Source: Enterococcus silesiacus | GTDB taxonomy: Bacteria; Bacillota; Bacilli; Lactobacillales; Enterococcaceae | Direction: 5' to 3' | NCBI GenBank assembly: GCA_001465115.1 | Contig: CP013614.1 | Location: 2,542,001 to 2,606,000 of the forward strand | DNA length: 64,000 nucleotides | Shown: piece after piece, positions 55,154 through 64,000 of the stretch | Layout: every line of letters starts with the position of its first letter | Position numbering within the stretch: position 1 is the stretch's first letter | Program-made: the position numbers and the translations under genes | The notes under the pieces: model-generated | Seen by the model: the letters and a program-made list of their open reading frames with translations, nothing else | Databases searched by the model: none | What the model was told of the DNA's origin: nothing

Positions 55154-56227
55154 ATGAAGAAAAAATTTGAAGGAGCAAATATTGTGATAATTGGTGCAAC
55201 AGGAGGCTTGGGAACAAGCTATGCACGAGCATTTGCCGATGAAGGAGCTTCAATTCTATTAGCTGGGAGAAATGAACTGAAACTACAAGAACTTGCTCAA
55301 GCTTTGCCCGAAAAAACTTCGGTAGCTCAAGTCGATATCACAAGTGCAGAATCCGTGGAAAAACTTGCAGTTTTAGCAAGCAAATGGGCAGAAAAGATTG
55401 ATATTGTTGTGAATGCTACTGGTTTTGATGTACGAAAATCATTAACCGAGCATCAAATTGCAGAAATAGATAAATCTGTAAACATCAACCTTATAGGATC
55501 TATCTTAATTTCTAGAGCCTTTTTACCTCATATGAGAGCGAACAAAGGAAGTACTATTGTTCATATGGGTGGCTTTGCAGATGGTCGTTTAGCTTTTCCA
55601 TACTATAGTGTTGATGTTGCAACTCGCTCAGGTATTTTCTCTTTTGTTGAATCTATAAATCGAGAGTTACAGCAAGATGGAAGTCTAGTACGTTTAACTT
55701 ATTTTTGTCCTAACTCAGCGGATACGACTGCTGAAAGACCTTTTCATTCTGTTTGGAAAGAGATGGGCATTTCAATTTCGTCTACAGATCAAGTAGCAGC
55801 AGAATTACTCAAGGCAGTTGAACAAAAGAAAACGATTTATATAATGGGTGGAATAGCTACCCGCTTTTTTGCAAAATTAAATAGTTTATCTCCTAAGACA
55901 GCGGATATACTATTGTTAAATAAATATGGCGCAATTTTAAAAAAATATTTTGGTTCAAATGAGTCTAAAAAAATGAATAGAGAAAAAAAAAATAGTAGTT
56001 TGAAAAAAATCGCTCTTTGTATGGTAGTATTGTCCTTTGGACTCTATGGATTACTACCTGTAGTTCCCTTTATATCATTTAACCTTTCACTGAAAATGGT
56101 GATAGCGGGAACTATAATGGGTATTAGTGAAATTCTTTTTTGGTTGGGAAGTTTGATACTTGGCAAAGAATTAATCATAAAATATCGCAATAATTTCAAT
56201 TTTTTCAAATGTTTCGGCAAACTATAA
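55154..56227 (+). CDS. SDR oxidoreductase with added membrane segments
   Basis: A 357-residue protein. Residues 1-about 250 are a classical short-chain dehydrogenase: NAD(P) motif GATGGLGTSYARAF at about 14-27, NATG at about 93. The catalytic region reads YYSVDVATRSG: the Tyr is there, but the usual Lys four residues on is Val, so activity may be altered or lost. About 295-340 are two membrane segments, an uncommon addition. AGGAGG upstream. It is cotranscribed with the MarR regulator. Confidence 0.8.
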   Translation: MKKKFEGANIVIIGATGGLGTSYARAFADEGASILLAGRNELKLQELAQALPEKTSVAQVDITSAESVEKLAVLASKWAEKIDIVVNATGFDVRKSLTEHQIAEIDKSVNINLIGSILISRAFLPHMRANKGSTIVHMGGFADGRLAFPYYSVDVATRSGIFSFVESINRELQQDGSLVRLTYFCPNSADTTAERPFHSVWKEMGISISSTDQVAAELLKAVEQKKTIYIMGGIATRFFAKLNSLSPKTADILLLNKYGAILKKYFGSNESKKMNREKKNSSLKKIALCMVVLSFGLYGLLPVVPFISFNLSLKMVIAGTIMGISEILFWLGSLILGKELIIKYRNNFNFFKCFGKL

Positions 56228-56316
56228 TTATTCGTCCTAAAAGTCTATTACAATTCACAAAGCATCTATTTCACTATTGGCTATAATGACTTAAAAGCAA
56301 ATCAGAAATCCTAATA

Positions 56317-56362
56317 AGAGCCTGGGACATAACTTTTCAAGTTATACCTCAGGCTCTTTTTA
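56317..56362 (+). terminator. Intrinsic terminator, part of a repeat element
   Basis: GAGCCTGGGACATAACT with AGTTATACCTCAGGCTC, then TTTTTA. This GAGCCTGGGACATAAC form recurs between genes in enterococcal chromosomes, by my memory. Confidence 0.75.
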
Positions 56363-56373
56363 TCCGAATAAAC

Positions 56374-56485
56374 GGTGGGAGCAGAAGCAATCCCTTCGGA
56401 AATAAGCTGAAATTCACAAAAATTTGAAGAGCAATTTTCGTAAATTCCTTCTTATTTCTCGGGATTAGACGCTTCTGTCCCAACC
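56374..56485. repeat. Long palindromic intergenic repeat
   Basis: GGTGGGAGCAGAAGCAATCCC at 56374-56394 pairs with GGGATTAGACGCTTCTGTCCCAACC at the other end, with further inner pairing (GAAATAAG with CTTATTTC, AATTCACAAAAATT with AATTTTCGTAAATT). The 112-bp element can fold into one stem. It resembles known miniature repeats. Confidence 0.7.
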
Positions 56486-56618
56486 TCTTATGAATTAATA
56501 GATTAAAATGCGTTCTAGCTAACTGCTGTTTTTCTAATAAATATTGGTATTAGGATTTCAAACATGGCTTAATATGATTGAAATCTCTTTTCCAAACCGT
56601 AACACTCTTACAATAAGC

Positions 56619-58127
56619 CTAAATATAATACAAATTCTCCGACGGATACACCGCATCACTCGTAATATCCAACCCTAACTCTCGTAACGTTTGCTCATCA
56701 TTCTTACTCAACATCACCGTAGAATGCGCTTGGACACCATTTAATTCAGATAATTTATCATACGCCAATTGTGCTGTTGGGTTCGTCACGGCACTGATCG
56801 CTAGCGCAATCAAGATTTCATTGGCCTTTAAGGCTGTTATTTTACTGTGTAAATCTTTTTGCTTCATCGTTTGAATAGTTTCAAGAATCACTGGAGATAG
56901 TAATAAAATTTCATCTGAAATATTCGCTAATGTTTTAATTGAATTTAAAATAGCTGATGAACATGAATCCATTAAGCTGCTCGTTCTCCCTGTTACAATT
57001 CGACCGTCTTGTAACTCAAACGCAATAACAGCGGGTGTATCATTACTTTGGGTTTGTTCTCTTAATCGTTCTGAATACTCTCTAGCAGGAAGCACCGCTT
57101 TGCGATCTTCTTTTTTCAGCTCAACTTCTTCCATGATCAATTTAATACGATTAACTGTTTCTTCATCGATCAAGCCTTTTTTAAAGTCGCATTCTGTGGC
57201 AAAACAGCGACGAATAATTTCTTGCTTAGAGGCTTCTTTCACCACGTCATCATCGACGATTCCAAAACCAACACGGTTCACACCCATATCTGTTGGGGAT
57301 TGATAAACGGATTCTTCTCCGGTAATTTTTTCAATGATTCTTTTGATTACTGGGAATGTCTCAACATCACGATTATAATTAACAGCAACTTTTTGGTATT
57401 TATCAAAATGGAAGGAATCAATCATATTCACATCTTTCAAATCAACGGTTGCTGCTTCATACGCAATATTTAAAGGGTGCTTTAACGGAACATTCCATAC
57501 TGGGAAGGTTTCGAATTTTGAATAGCCGGCAGTCTTGCCATTACGACTCTCATGATAAAGTTGATTCAAACATGTCGCTAATTTGCCACTACCAGGTCCC
57601 GGTGCTGTAACGACCACGATTGGTTTCGTTGTCGGGATATACTCATTTTTACCAAAGCCTTCTTCACTGACGATTTTTTCAAGATTAGATGGATAATCTT
57701 CAATCGCCGCATGTTTATAGACTTTGATATCTCTTCGTTCCAACTTGTTGATAAACATTTTTGTAGATGGCTGTCCACTGTAGCGTGTAATGACTACACT
57801 ATTGACGGCTAAGCCGTACTCTCTTAATTCATCGATTTGACGTAAAATATCCATGTCATAGGTGATTCCATAGTCACCACGAATTTTGTTTCGCTCAATA
57901 TCACCTGCATAAACACAAATCAAAATCTCCGCTTGATCTTTTAATTTTTGTAACAGTTTAATTTTAGCATCCGCATCAAAGCCTGGCAAAACGCGTTTTG
58001 CATGCATATCTCCAATCAATTTACCACCAAATTCCAAGTAGAGCTTGTCATAATGGTCAACTCTTTCAAGGATATATTTCGATTGCTCTTCGATGTACTT
58101 TTGTGGATCAAAACCTAGTTTTTTCAC
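56619..58127 (-). CDS. UPF0371/DUF1846 protein
   Basis: A 502-residue conserved protein of unknown biochemical role. Features include [15 protein letters not shown] at the start, [19 protein letters not shown] near 173-192 (a P-loop-like region) and [15 protein letters not shown] at the end. Family members are found widely in Firmicutes. It has its own promoter region; a remnant of a second copy lies at 54.1 kb. Confidence 0.88.
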   Translation of the reverse strand: MKKLGFDPQKYIEEQSKYILERVDHYDKLYLEFGGKLIGDMHAKRVLPGFDADAKIKLLQKLKDQAEILICVYAGDIERNKIRGDYGITYDMDILRQIDELREYGLAVNSVVITRYSGQPSTKMFINKLERRDIKVYKHAAIEDYPSNLEKIVSEEGFGKNEYIPTTKPIVVVTAPGPGSGKLATCLNQLYHESRNGKTAGYSKFETFPVWNVPLKHPLNIAYEAATVDLKDVNMIDSFHFDKYQKVAVNYNRDVETFPVIKRIIEKITGEESVYQSPTDMGVNRVGFGIVDDDVVKEASKQEIIRRCFATECDFKKGLIDEETVNRIKLIMEEVELKKEDRKAVLPAREYSERLREQTQSNDTPAVIAFELQDGRIVTGRTSSLMDSCSSAILNSIKTLANISDEILLLSPVILETIQTMKQKDLHSKITALKANEILIALAISAVTNPTAQLAYDKLSELNGVQAHSTVMLSKNDEQTLRELGLDITSDAVYPSENLYYI

Positions 58128-58304
58128 GTAAGAACCCTCCGATATTTGTATACTGCCATCTATTATAAACTTATTTACGGATGATTACGATAAAGAATTT
58201 CATTCTTTACTATCTAACTATATTTTACGAATAACTGCTGACATACATTTAGTCTATATTCTAATCTTCTTGCTATGAAACTAAAACAAGTTACCCAAGC
58301 AATG

Positions 58305-59474
<1,170 letters not shown>

Positions 59475-60392
59475 TTAGCCATAAATATTTTTTGAGAGAT
59501 ATCGTTCTCCAGAATCTGGAAAAATAGTGACAATTGTACTGTTTTCAGGTAAAAACTGGCTTTCTTTAATGGCTGCCGCAAAAGCTGCGCCACTTGAGCT
59601 ACCGACGAGTAGCCCAAAGTTTTGCGCTAATAACCTTGCAAAATAAAACCCTTCTTCATCACGGATAGTATAAATGTTATCAATACTTATGTTCTCAAAG
59701 AAGGTTGGGATAAACTCTACTCCGATCCCTTCGATTTCGTGACCATGAGCTGCTCCCCCATTTAAAATCGAGCCTTCTGGTTCTACTCCAATAGCACGAA
59801 TCGTTGGCTTCTGTTCTCGTAGATAGGCTGTAACTCCCGCGAATGTCCCCCCACTGCCGATTCCTGCAACGAAGCTTGTTATTTGTCCTGAAAGTTCATT
59901 AAAAATTTCAGGTCCAAGTGTGTTGTAATACGCCTTGGGATTTTCTGCATTTTCAAATTGTAAAGGTAAATAACTATTTGGGATCTCTGTTGCCAATTGT
60001 TTTGCTTTGTTGATTGCCCCACTGATTCCTTTTGCAGTTGGCGTATGAACGATTTCTGCTCCTAGCGCTTTCATCAATTGTTGTTTTTCCAAACTAAATT
60101 TCTCTGGTACAACAAATAGAGTCTTGATTCCTTCTTTCACTCCTGCTAAGGCAATACCAATTCCTGTATTCCCTGCTGTGGGTTCAATGATTGTTGTTGC
60201 GGTATTTATTTCCCCTCGCTGCAAAGCGTTCGTTAGCAAATGTTGCCCCAACCGATCTTTTACACTGCCGCCTGGATTCAGGTACTCCAATTTCGCGTAA
60301 ATCGTACTCCCTTTTTGACCTCCAAATCGAGTCGCATCAAACTGAAACATCGGTGTGTGTCCGATCAATTCCTGTACTTCATCAACTATCAT
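59475..60392 (-). CDS. Cysteine synthase / cystathionine beta-synthase family
   Basis: A 305-residue PLP enzyme of the cysteine synthase fold. PLP Lys45 in [18 protein letters not shown] near 71-79; [11 protein letters not shown] near 176-186. It starts at 60392 with AGGAGG. With the next gene it fits MccA (cystathionine beta-synthase/O-acetylserine-thiol lyase) of reverse transsulfuration. Transcription starts far upstream and passes a leader peptide and terminator. Confidence 0.88.
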   Translation of the reverse strand: MIVDEVQELIGHTPMFQFDATRFGGQKGSTIYAKLEYLNPGGSVKDRLGQHLLTNALQRGEINTATTIIEPTAGNTGIGIALAGVKEGIKTLFVVPEKFSLEKQQLMKALGAEIVHTPTAKGISGAINKAKQLATEIPNSYLPLQFENAENPKAYYNTLGPEIFNELSGQITSFVAGIGSGGTFAGVTAYLREQKPTIRAIGVEPEGSILNGGAAHGHEIEGIGVEFIPTFFENISIDNIYTIRDEEGFYFARLLAQNFGLLVGSSSGAAFAAAIKESQFLPENSTIVTIFPDSGERYLSKNIYG

Positions 60393-60449
60393 GACATCCT
60401 CCTATCGCTATTAACGAATCTAACTGCGTCGTTGCAACAAAAAAAGTGA

Positions 60450-60488
60450 ACAAAAAAAGAGGTACTGACTATTAAATCAGTACCTCTT
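60450..60488 (-). terminator. Attenuator terminator before cysteine operon
   Basis: On the minus strand AAGAGGTACTGATT pairs with AGTCAGTACCTCTT with one mismatch and is followed by TTTTTTTG. It lies between the leader peptide and mccA. Confidence 0.85.
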
Positions 60489-60562
60489 GAACGTCAAATA
60501 TAAACAGTTCACCTTTTATTTAGTAAAGTGACCTGAAGCTTTTAACTTTTCTAGATGAACTA

Positions 60563-60643
60563 TTAATAGGCATGACAAATTGGTATGCTGCTTTTTCGCA
60601 CCATACAAAAACAGCATGTAACTGAACGTCTGTTGTTTGTCAT
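60563..60643 (-). CDS. Cysteine leader peptide (attenuation)
   Basis: A 26-codon translated leader, starting at an ATG with GAGGAGTGG upstream, lies just before the cysteine operon's terminator. It starts MTNNRRSV and has TCCFC at residues 9-13, with a fourth Cys at 23. The codons TGC TGT TTT TGT fall within the 5' arm of a hairpin: ATGCTGTTTTT with AAAAAGCAGCAT. A ribosome waiting for Cys-tRNA would sit there and alter the fold, the standard architecture of amino-acid attenuation. A TAA ends it, then TAG. Confidence 0.82.
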   Translation of the reverse strand: MTNNRRSVTCCFCMVRKSSIPICHAY

Positions 60644-60676
60644 GTCTCTTCCACTCCTCTAAATAAGTATACATGG

Positions 60677-60705
60677 AAGATATCACATCAATTTTCTGAT
60701 GTCAA
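60677..60705 (-). promoter_or_regulatory. Cysteine operon promoter
   Basis: On the minus strand TTGACA (60705-60700) and TATCTT (60682-60677), separated by 17 bp. ACATCA-gaaaat-TGATGT is a palindrome inside the promoter, possibly a repressor site. The leader peptide ATG is about 30 bp downstream. Confidence 0.75.
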
Positions 60706-60825
60706 TTTAAAAACATTATTCTAAAAAGATATCGTACTAATCAAATCACGGTTTGCTCCCAACCATAACATGTCTTTTTCTGAAAAATATTCTTTCGCTA
60801 GTATTCAAACGAAAGCAACGAATCA

Positions 60826-60866
60826 CAAAAAAGGAGAAGCGATTGATCCGCTTCTCATCTTTTTTT
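60826..60866. terminator. Bidirectional terminator after RidA fusion
   Basis: GGAGAAGCG and CGCTTCTC around a short loop, with A and T runs on both sides. It separates the cysteine operon's 5' region from the RidA gene. Confidence 0.85.
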
Positions 60867-60876
60867 ACTTCGCTCG

Positions 60877-62148
60877 TTACGAAACGATTGGAGGTGTTCC
60901 TTCCGCGTTCCCAACAATAGCATCGATTTGAATCAATGCGTCTTTCGGCAATGTCGCTACACCTACTACTCTTCTAGCCGGTATGCCATCTGGGAAAAAT
61001 TTCCCATAAGCTTCATCCACAGCAGCCATATCTGCGATATTTTTCACAAATATATTGACTTTCACTACATCAGCTAGCACATGATCCACACTTTCGATGA
61101 TCGCTTTGATATTGTCTAAACACTGCGTAGTTTGTTCTTTTATCCCGCCTGTAACCATCTTATTCGTTTTTGGATCAATCGGCAATTGTGCCGAAATGTT
61201 ATTATAATGAGAAAAGGCAACTGTTTGCGTTGAGAATTGACACTTTGGTGCTTTTTCCGTATTATTCGCTTCGATAATCAAGCCATGTCGATCTTCGATT
61301 GCTTGCGGTGGTGTACCATCTCCATGTGAAACGACTGCTTCGATTTGGACTGCAGCTCCCATCGGTAAATCTGCTACCTCTACCACAGTTCTTGCTGGAA
61401 CATATCCTACTGCTCGAGCAATCGCTGAATCTGGGAAAAAGGTTGTATAAACTTTGTTTACAGCATCAATTTTTGAAAGGTCTTTAAGAAAAATAGTGAT
61501 TTTCACAATATCATCAATTGGAACATCAATACTTTCTAAAATTGCTTTGATATTTTTTAAGCACTGCCCCGTTTGCTTTTTGACACAACCAGCGATCACT
61601 CTACCGGTTTTTGGGTCGATCGGTAATTGGGCCGACAGATTATTGTAGTGAGAGAATGAAACGGTTTGCGTTGAAAGTGAGTTGTTGGGCGCATTTAGCG
61701 TATTATTGGTAAGTTTTATCAGATCGCCTGCTTGTGGTGCGTTTGGGATCGTACCTTCACCATTTGAAACTAAAGCCTCGATTTGTACCAAAGCATCCAT
61801 AGGTAATGCGTCTACTGCGACAACTGTTCTTGAAGGATGATAGCTAGTGAAAAATGATGCGTATACGTCATCTACTGCATCCATATCTTTAATATTTTTT
61901 ACAAAAACAGTGATTCTCACAATATCACTCATCACGTGATCAATGCTATCTACAATTGCTTTGATATTTTTAAAGCATTGCTCTGCTTGTTCTTTAATAC
62001 CGCCAGCAACTAATTCCCCAGATACCGGATCAATCGGTAGTTGCGCTGAGAAGTTATTGTAATGAGAAAAAGCGACGGTTTGTGACGATAGGGGATTTTT
62101 CGGTGCGTGCTCCGTGTTTCTTGCTAGTACTGCGTTATCATTGCTCAT
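60877..62148 (-). CDS. Triple RidA-domain fusion
   Basis: A 423-residue protein made of three RidA/YjgF domains of about 130 residues in a row (starting about 5, 150 and 290), each with TVAFSHYNN..SAQLPIDP-like starts. Each keeps the conserved Arg of the RidA active site (PSRTVV, PARTVV, PARRVV) and the following Glu/Asp. RidA hydrolyses reactive enamine/imine intermediates of PLP enzymes, such as those produced by Cys and Thr dehydratases and beta-lyases; RidA works as a trimer. A single chain with three domains would be a covalent trimer. It starts at 62148 with AGAGGAATAG. It lies next to PLP enzymes that could make such intermediates. Confidence 0.88.
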   Translation of the reverse strand: MSNDNAVLARNTEHAPKNPLSSQTVAFSHYNNFSAQLPIDPVSGELVAGGIKEQAEQCFKNIKAIVDSIDHVMSDIVRITVFVKNIKDMDAVDDVYASFFTSYHPSRTVVAVDALPMDALVQIEALVSNGEGTIPNAPQAGDLIKLTNNTLNAPNNSLSTQTVSFSHYNNLSAQLPIDPKTGRVIAGCVKKQTGQCLKNIKAILESIDVPIDDIVKITIFLKDLSKIDAVNKVYTTFFPDSAIARAVGYVPARTVVEVADLPMGAAVQIEAVVSHGDGTPPQAIEDRHGLIIEANNTEKAPKCQFSTQTVAFSHYNNISAQLPIDPKTNKMVTGGIKEQTTQCLDNIKAIIESVDHVLADVVKVNIFVKNIADMAAVDEAYGKFFPDGIPARRVVGVATLPKDALIQIDAIVGNAEGTPPIVS

Positions 62149-62492
62149 AGTTCTATTCCTCTTTTCTGTTTGGTACATTCAAATAAAAAAAACTACTCTC
62201 TCAACAAAATGCTAACGCTTTCATTTTATATTAAAGCCAAAAACCATCTTTTTTACGAGTGCAGTGCTTTTTACTATCCTGCTTTTTTATTATGGAAATC
62301 ATGACAAATTGACAAAAATTATACCACTTCTTTCAGTCTACAATAATAGCGCTAATATTTCAATAACCTATTTTAATATTTATCGCACTGATGAAGGGAG
62401 TTGCTTTTCTCTTTTAAACATGCCACAATTCTTATACATAAGTGTCATATTTAGATATTGGCGCAGCCTTTAATGTTAGGAGTTACATTTTC
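62149..62492. other. Divergent intergenic region
   Basis: No gene. It must hold the promoters of the leftward RidA fusion and the rightward HxlR gene. I see no clear dyad. Confidence 0.4.
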
Positions 62493-62816
62493 ATGATAAA
62501 AAAAGCAGAAATGCCGCTTTGTGACGTGGCAACGACGGTTCAGTTGATCGGGAGTAAATGGAAAACCCTGATTATACGCGACCTAATAACAGGACCAAAA
62601 AGAAATTCTGAATTAAAGCGATCATTAGCAGGGGTTTCCCAAAAAGTCTTGACAGAAAGTCTTAATTCTATGATAGTAGACGGCATTGTGGAGCGAATAG
62701 ACTTCCAAACCGTTCCGCCTCATGTTGAATATCAATTAACACCGCTCGGAGAAACGTTACTCCCTGTGATTGAGTCCATGAGACAATGGGGGCAATTTTA
62801 TAAACAACAACGTTGA
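62493..62816 (+). CDS. HxlR-family regulator
   Basis: A 107-residue winged-helix protein of the HxlR family: CDVATTVQLIGSKWKTLIIRDL, then SELKRSLAGVSQKVLTESLNSM as recognition helix, and VEYQLTPLGETLLPV. Starts at the ATG at 62493 with TAGGAG upstream; an in-frame ATG at 62442 lies too far from any ribosome site. It has no obvious linked target besides the 62910 gene or the divergent RidA gene. Confidence 0.88.
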   Translation: MIKKAEMPLCDVATTVQLIGSKWKTLIIRDLITGPKRNSELKRSLAGVSQKVLTESLNSMIVDGIVERIDFQTVPPHVEYQLTPLGETLLPVIESMRQWGQFYKQQR

Positions 62817-62909
62817 TCGATAGTTACAAATTTGTGCCTATTTAACAATTCTCCAAAAGTTATTTATACTTTTATTAGAACAATAAACAGCTATTGAGGA
62901 GGAAATACA

Positions 62910-63518
62910 ATGAACCTTGAATCGACACCAATTGAGGCAGTTAATACCACTGTTGAGTCAACTATTTTAAATGGCGAATCCGTTTTAAAAGTGACAAAAA
63001 AAGAGAAACTGATGGAATTTGATGAAAACACATATGCTAAACTTACTGACTCAATCTTCCATAATGGAACGATCGAAGTCAAAATGTTGAGTCGTTTGTT
63101 ACCCGATGCGCCAGATTTTGCACGTGGTTTTATTGGCATTGCCTTTAGAATCAATGAGGATGATACACACTTTGAATCTTTTTATGTAAGACCAACAAAT
63201 GGTCGGATTGATGATCCTGTCAGAAAAAATCGCGGTGTTCAGTATTTTTCCTATCCTAAATATACCTTTGACTATTTCCGCAATCTTGGCATCACTGATT
63301 TTGAGGGACCAGCCGAGATTGGTCTTGATGAATGGATTAGTTTAAAAGCGGTGATTAATGACGCTCAAGGGAAATTTTATTTGAATGATCGTGAAGAACC
63401 TGTCTTAGTGGTAGAAAACATGAAGCACGGTGCTGACGCTAAAGGCGCTATTGGGTTCTTTGTTGATATTGGGACTGAAGCCTTCTTCAAGGATTTGAAG
63501 ATTACCGCAACAGATTGA
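62910..63518 (+). CDS. Concanavalin-A-like (GH16/DUF1080-type) domain protein
   Basis: A 202-residue protein with no signal peptide. Strands such as IEVKMLSRLL, ARGFIGIAFRINE, ESFYVRPTNGR and a C-terminal FVDIGTEAFFKDLKI fit a lectin-like jelly-roll of the DUF1080/LamG kind, often in sugar-binding or 3-keto-disaccharide hydrolase proteins. GGAGG upstream. Follows the HxlR regulator and ends at its own terminator. No catalytic residues could be assigned. Confidence 0.72.
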   Translation: MNLESTPIEAVNTTVESTILNGESVLKVTKKEKLMEFDENTYAKLTDSIFHNGTIEVKMLSRLLPDAPDFARGFIGIAFRINEDDTHFESFYVRPTNGRIDDPVRKNRGVQYFSYPKYTFDYFRNLGITDFEGPAEIGLDEWISLKAVINDAQGKFYLNDREEPVLVVENMKHGADAKGAIGFFVDIGTEAFFKDLKITATD

Positions 63519-63530
63519 AAAAGAAAAACA

Positions 63531-63579
63531 GGAAATCGATGAGAATCCTTTTATTTTAAGGATTTCTTATCGATTTTCC
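63531..63579 (+). terminator. Intrinsic terminator
   Basis: GGAAATCGATGAGAATCCTT with AAGGATTTCTTATCGATTTTCC forms a long stem with one bulge, followed by GTTTC. Confidence 0.8.
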
Positions 63580-63606
63580 GTTTCGTTATATGTTTATTTT
63601 AGACAA

Positions 63607-64000
63607 TCATCGATTGATCTTCGCTGAATCTTGTTTAAGGAATTTGATTACTTCAGCTTCATTGAATTGATTACAATCTCCTTTGATCATATGCTTCAAC
63701 ACAGAAGCAGCCGTGGCAAACTCAACTGTTTCTTGGGGTGATTTTTGCATTAGCAAACTGTGGATTATCCCACCACTGTAGGCATCACCACCGCCAATCC
63801 GATCAACGATAGGATCGATCTTATAATTTTTTGAAGTATAACCTTTCCCAGCTAGCCATAGTGTTCCTTGAAGTTCATTGCAACTTGTTGAATGGACGAT
63901 TCGATTCGTTGAATACAGAGCCTCAATTCCTGGAAACATTACATTCATTTGTTGATAGTAATAGCTGATATCTGTATCTAGCTCCTGTTCAGGAATCCCT
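63607..64000 (-). CDS. PfkB-family sugar kinase, KDG-kinase type (3' part)
   Basis: The gene enters from the right edge; the frame remains open to base 64000. The last 131 codons include GGGDAYSGGIIHSLL, the PfkB GAGD motif with the catalytic Asp, and ASVLKHMIKGDCNQF typical of 2-keto-3-deoxygluconate kinases, in which the Lys-His-X-Ile-Lys-Gly-Asp segment is found. It phosphorylates a sugar acid, probably KDG, in hexuronate breakdown. The substrate is inferred from this motif. Confidence 0.85.
   Translation of the reverse strand, partial: GIPEQELDTDISYYYQQMNVMFPGIEALYSTNRIVHSTSCNELQGTLWLAGKGYTSKNYKIDPIVDRIGGGDAYSGGIIHSLLMQKSPQETVEFATAASVLKHMIKGDCNQFNEAEVIKFLKQDSAKINR

Noticed and set aside
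60393..60720. T-box or SAM riboswitch before the cysteine operon
   Set aside because: No T-box sequence (TGGNACCGCG) and no S-box/SMK core could be found; a leader peptide explains the region better.

Overview
This is a low-GC Firmicute chromosome, almost certainly Enterococcus: coaA, guaA, rarA, a LicT-controlled beta-glucoside PTS operon and a UPF0371 gene all look enterococcal, and most genes have strong GGAGG-type ribosome binding sites. Functions below are read from sequence and family knowledge only; no database search was run.

Layout. 1-7.2 kb is ordinary chromosome: nucleoside hydrolase (partial), YfcC-type carrier, RsmC-like methyltransferase, SGNH esterase, lipoprotein, coaA, guaA. 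The 3' end of guaA carries the 11-bp sequence GAGTGGGAATA, known as the Tn5801 insertion target, and a tyrosine integrase follows at once. About 7.2-35.4 kb is a mosaic of mobile cargo: integrase and DUF3173 protein; an unknown three-gene cluster; an orphan LXG toxin/immunity locus for type VII secretion; an Rgg-like regulator; a LysM/CAP-like surface protein with a lipoprotein; a TetR regulator next to a divergent second copy of elongation factor 4; a TIR-ATPase-TPR protein resembling anti-phage NLR-like proteins; ArdA antirestriction protein; duplicated segments; and a dead DinJ-YafQ pair. Fragments and paralogous scars are common, so the region has grown by repeated insertion and decay.

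35.7-42.8 kb holds a dehydrogenase, a YjbR protein, a type B carboxylesterase, rarA, a MerR regulator and a HAD phosphatase. 43-46.7 kb, on the minus strand, is the most interesting protein system: a 32-residue peptide gene not annotated by length, a radical SAM/SPASM enzyme with a PqqD-like N-terminus, an MFS exporter and a SAM methyltransferase. Together they form a candidate RiPP operon. A scar carrying pieces of the same operon lies at 53.6 kb, and a close methyltransferase paralogue at 51.8 kb. Between them lies the bgl operon with a clear antiterminator target.

54.6-64 kb holds a MarR/SDR pair, a UPF0371 gene (plus a remnant of a second copy), a cystathionine lyase/cysteine synthase operon, a triple-RidA fusion, an HxlR regulator with a lectin-fold protein, and a partial 2-keto-3-deoxygluconate-type kinase. 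The cysteine operon is preceded by a short translated leader with a Cys-Cys-Phe-Cys run inside a hairpin arm and a downstream intrinsic terminator: a textbook architecture for ribosome-mediated, cysteine-responsive attenuation. This is the strongest regulatory finding in the window.
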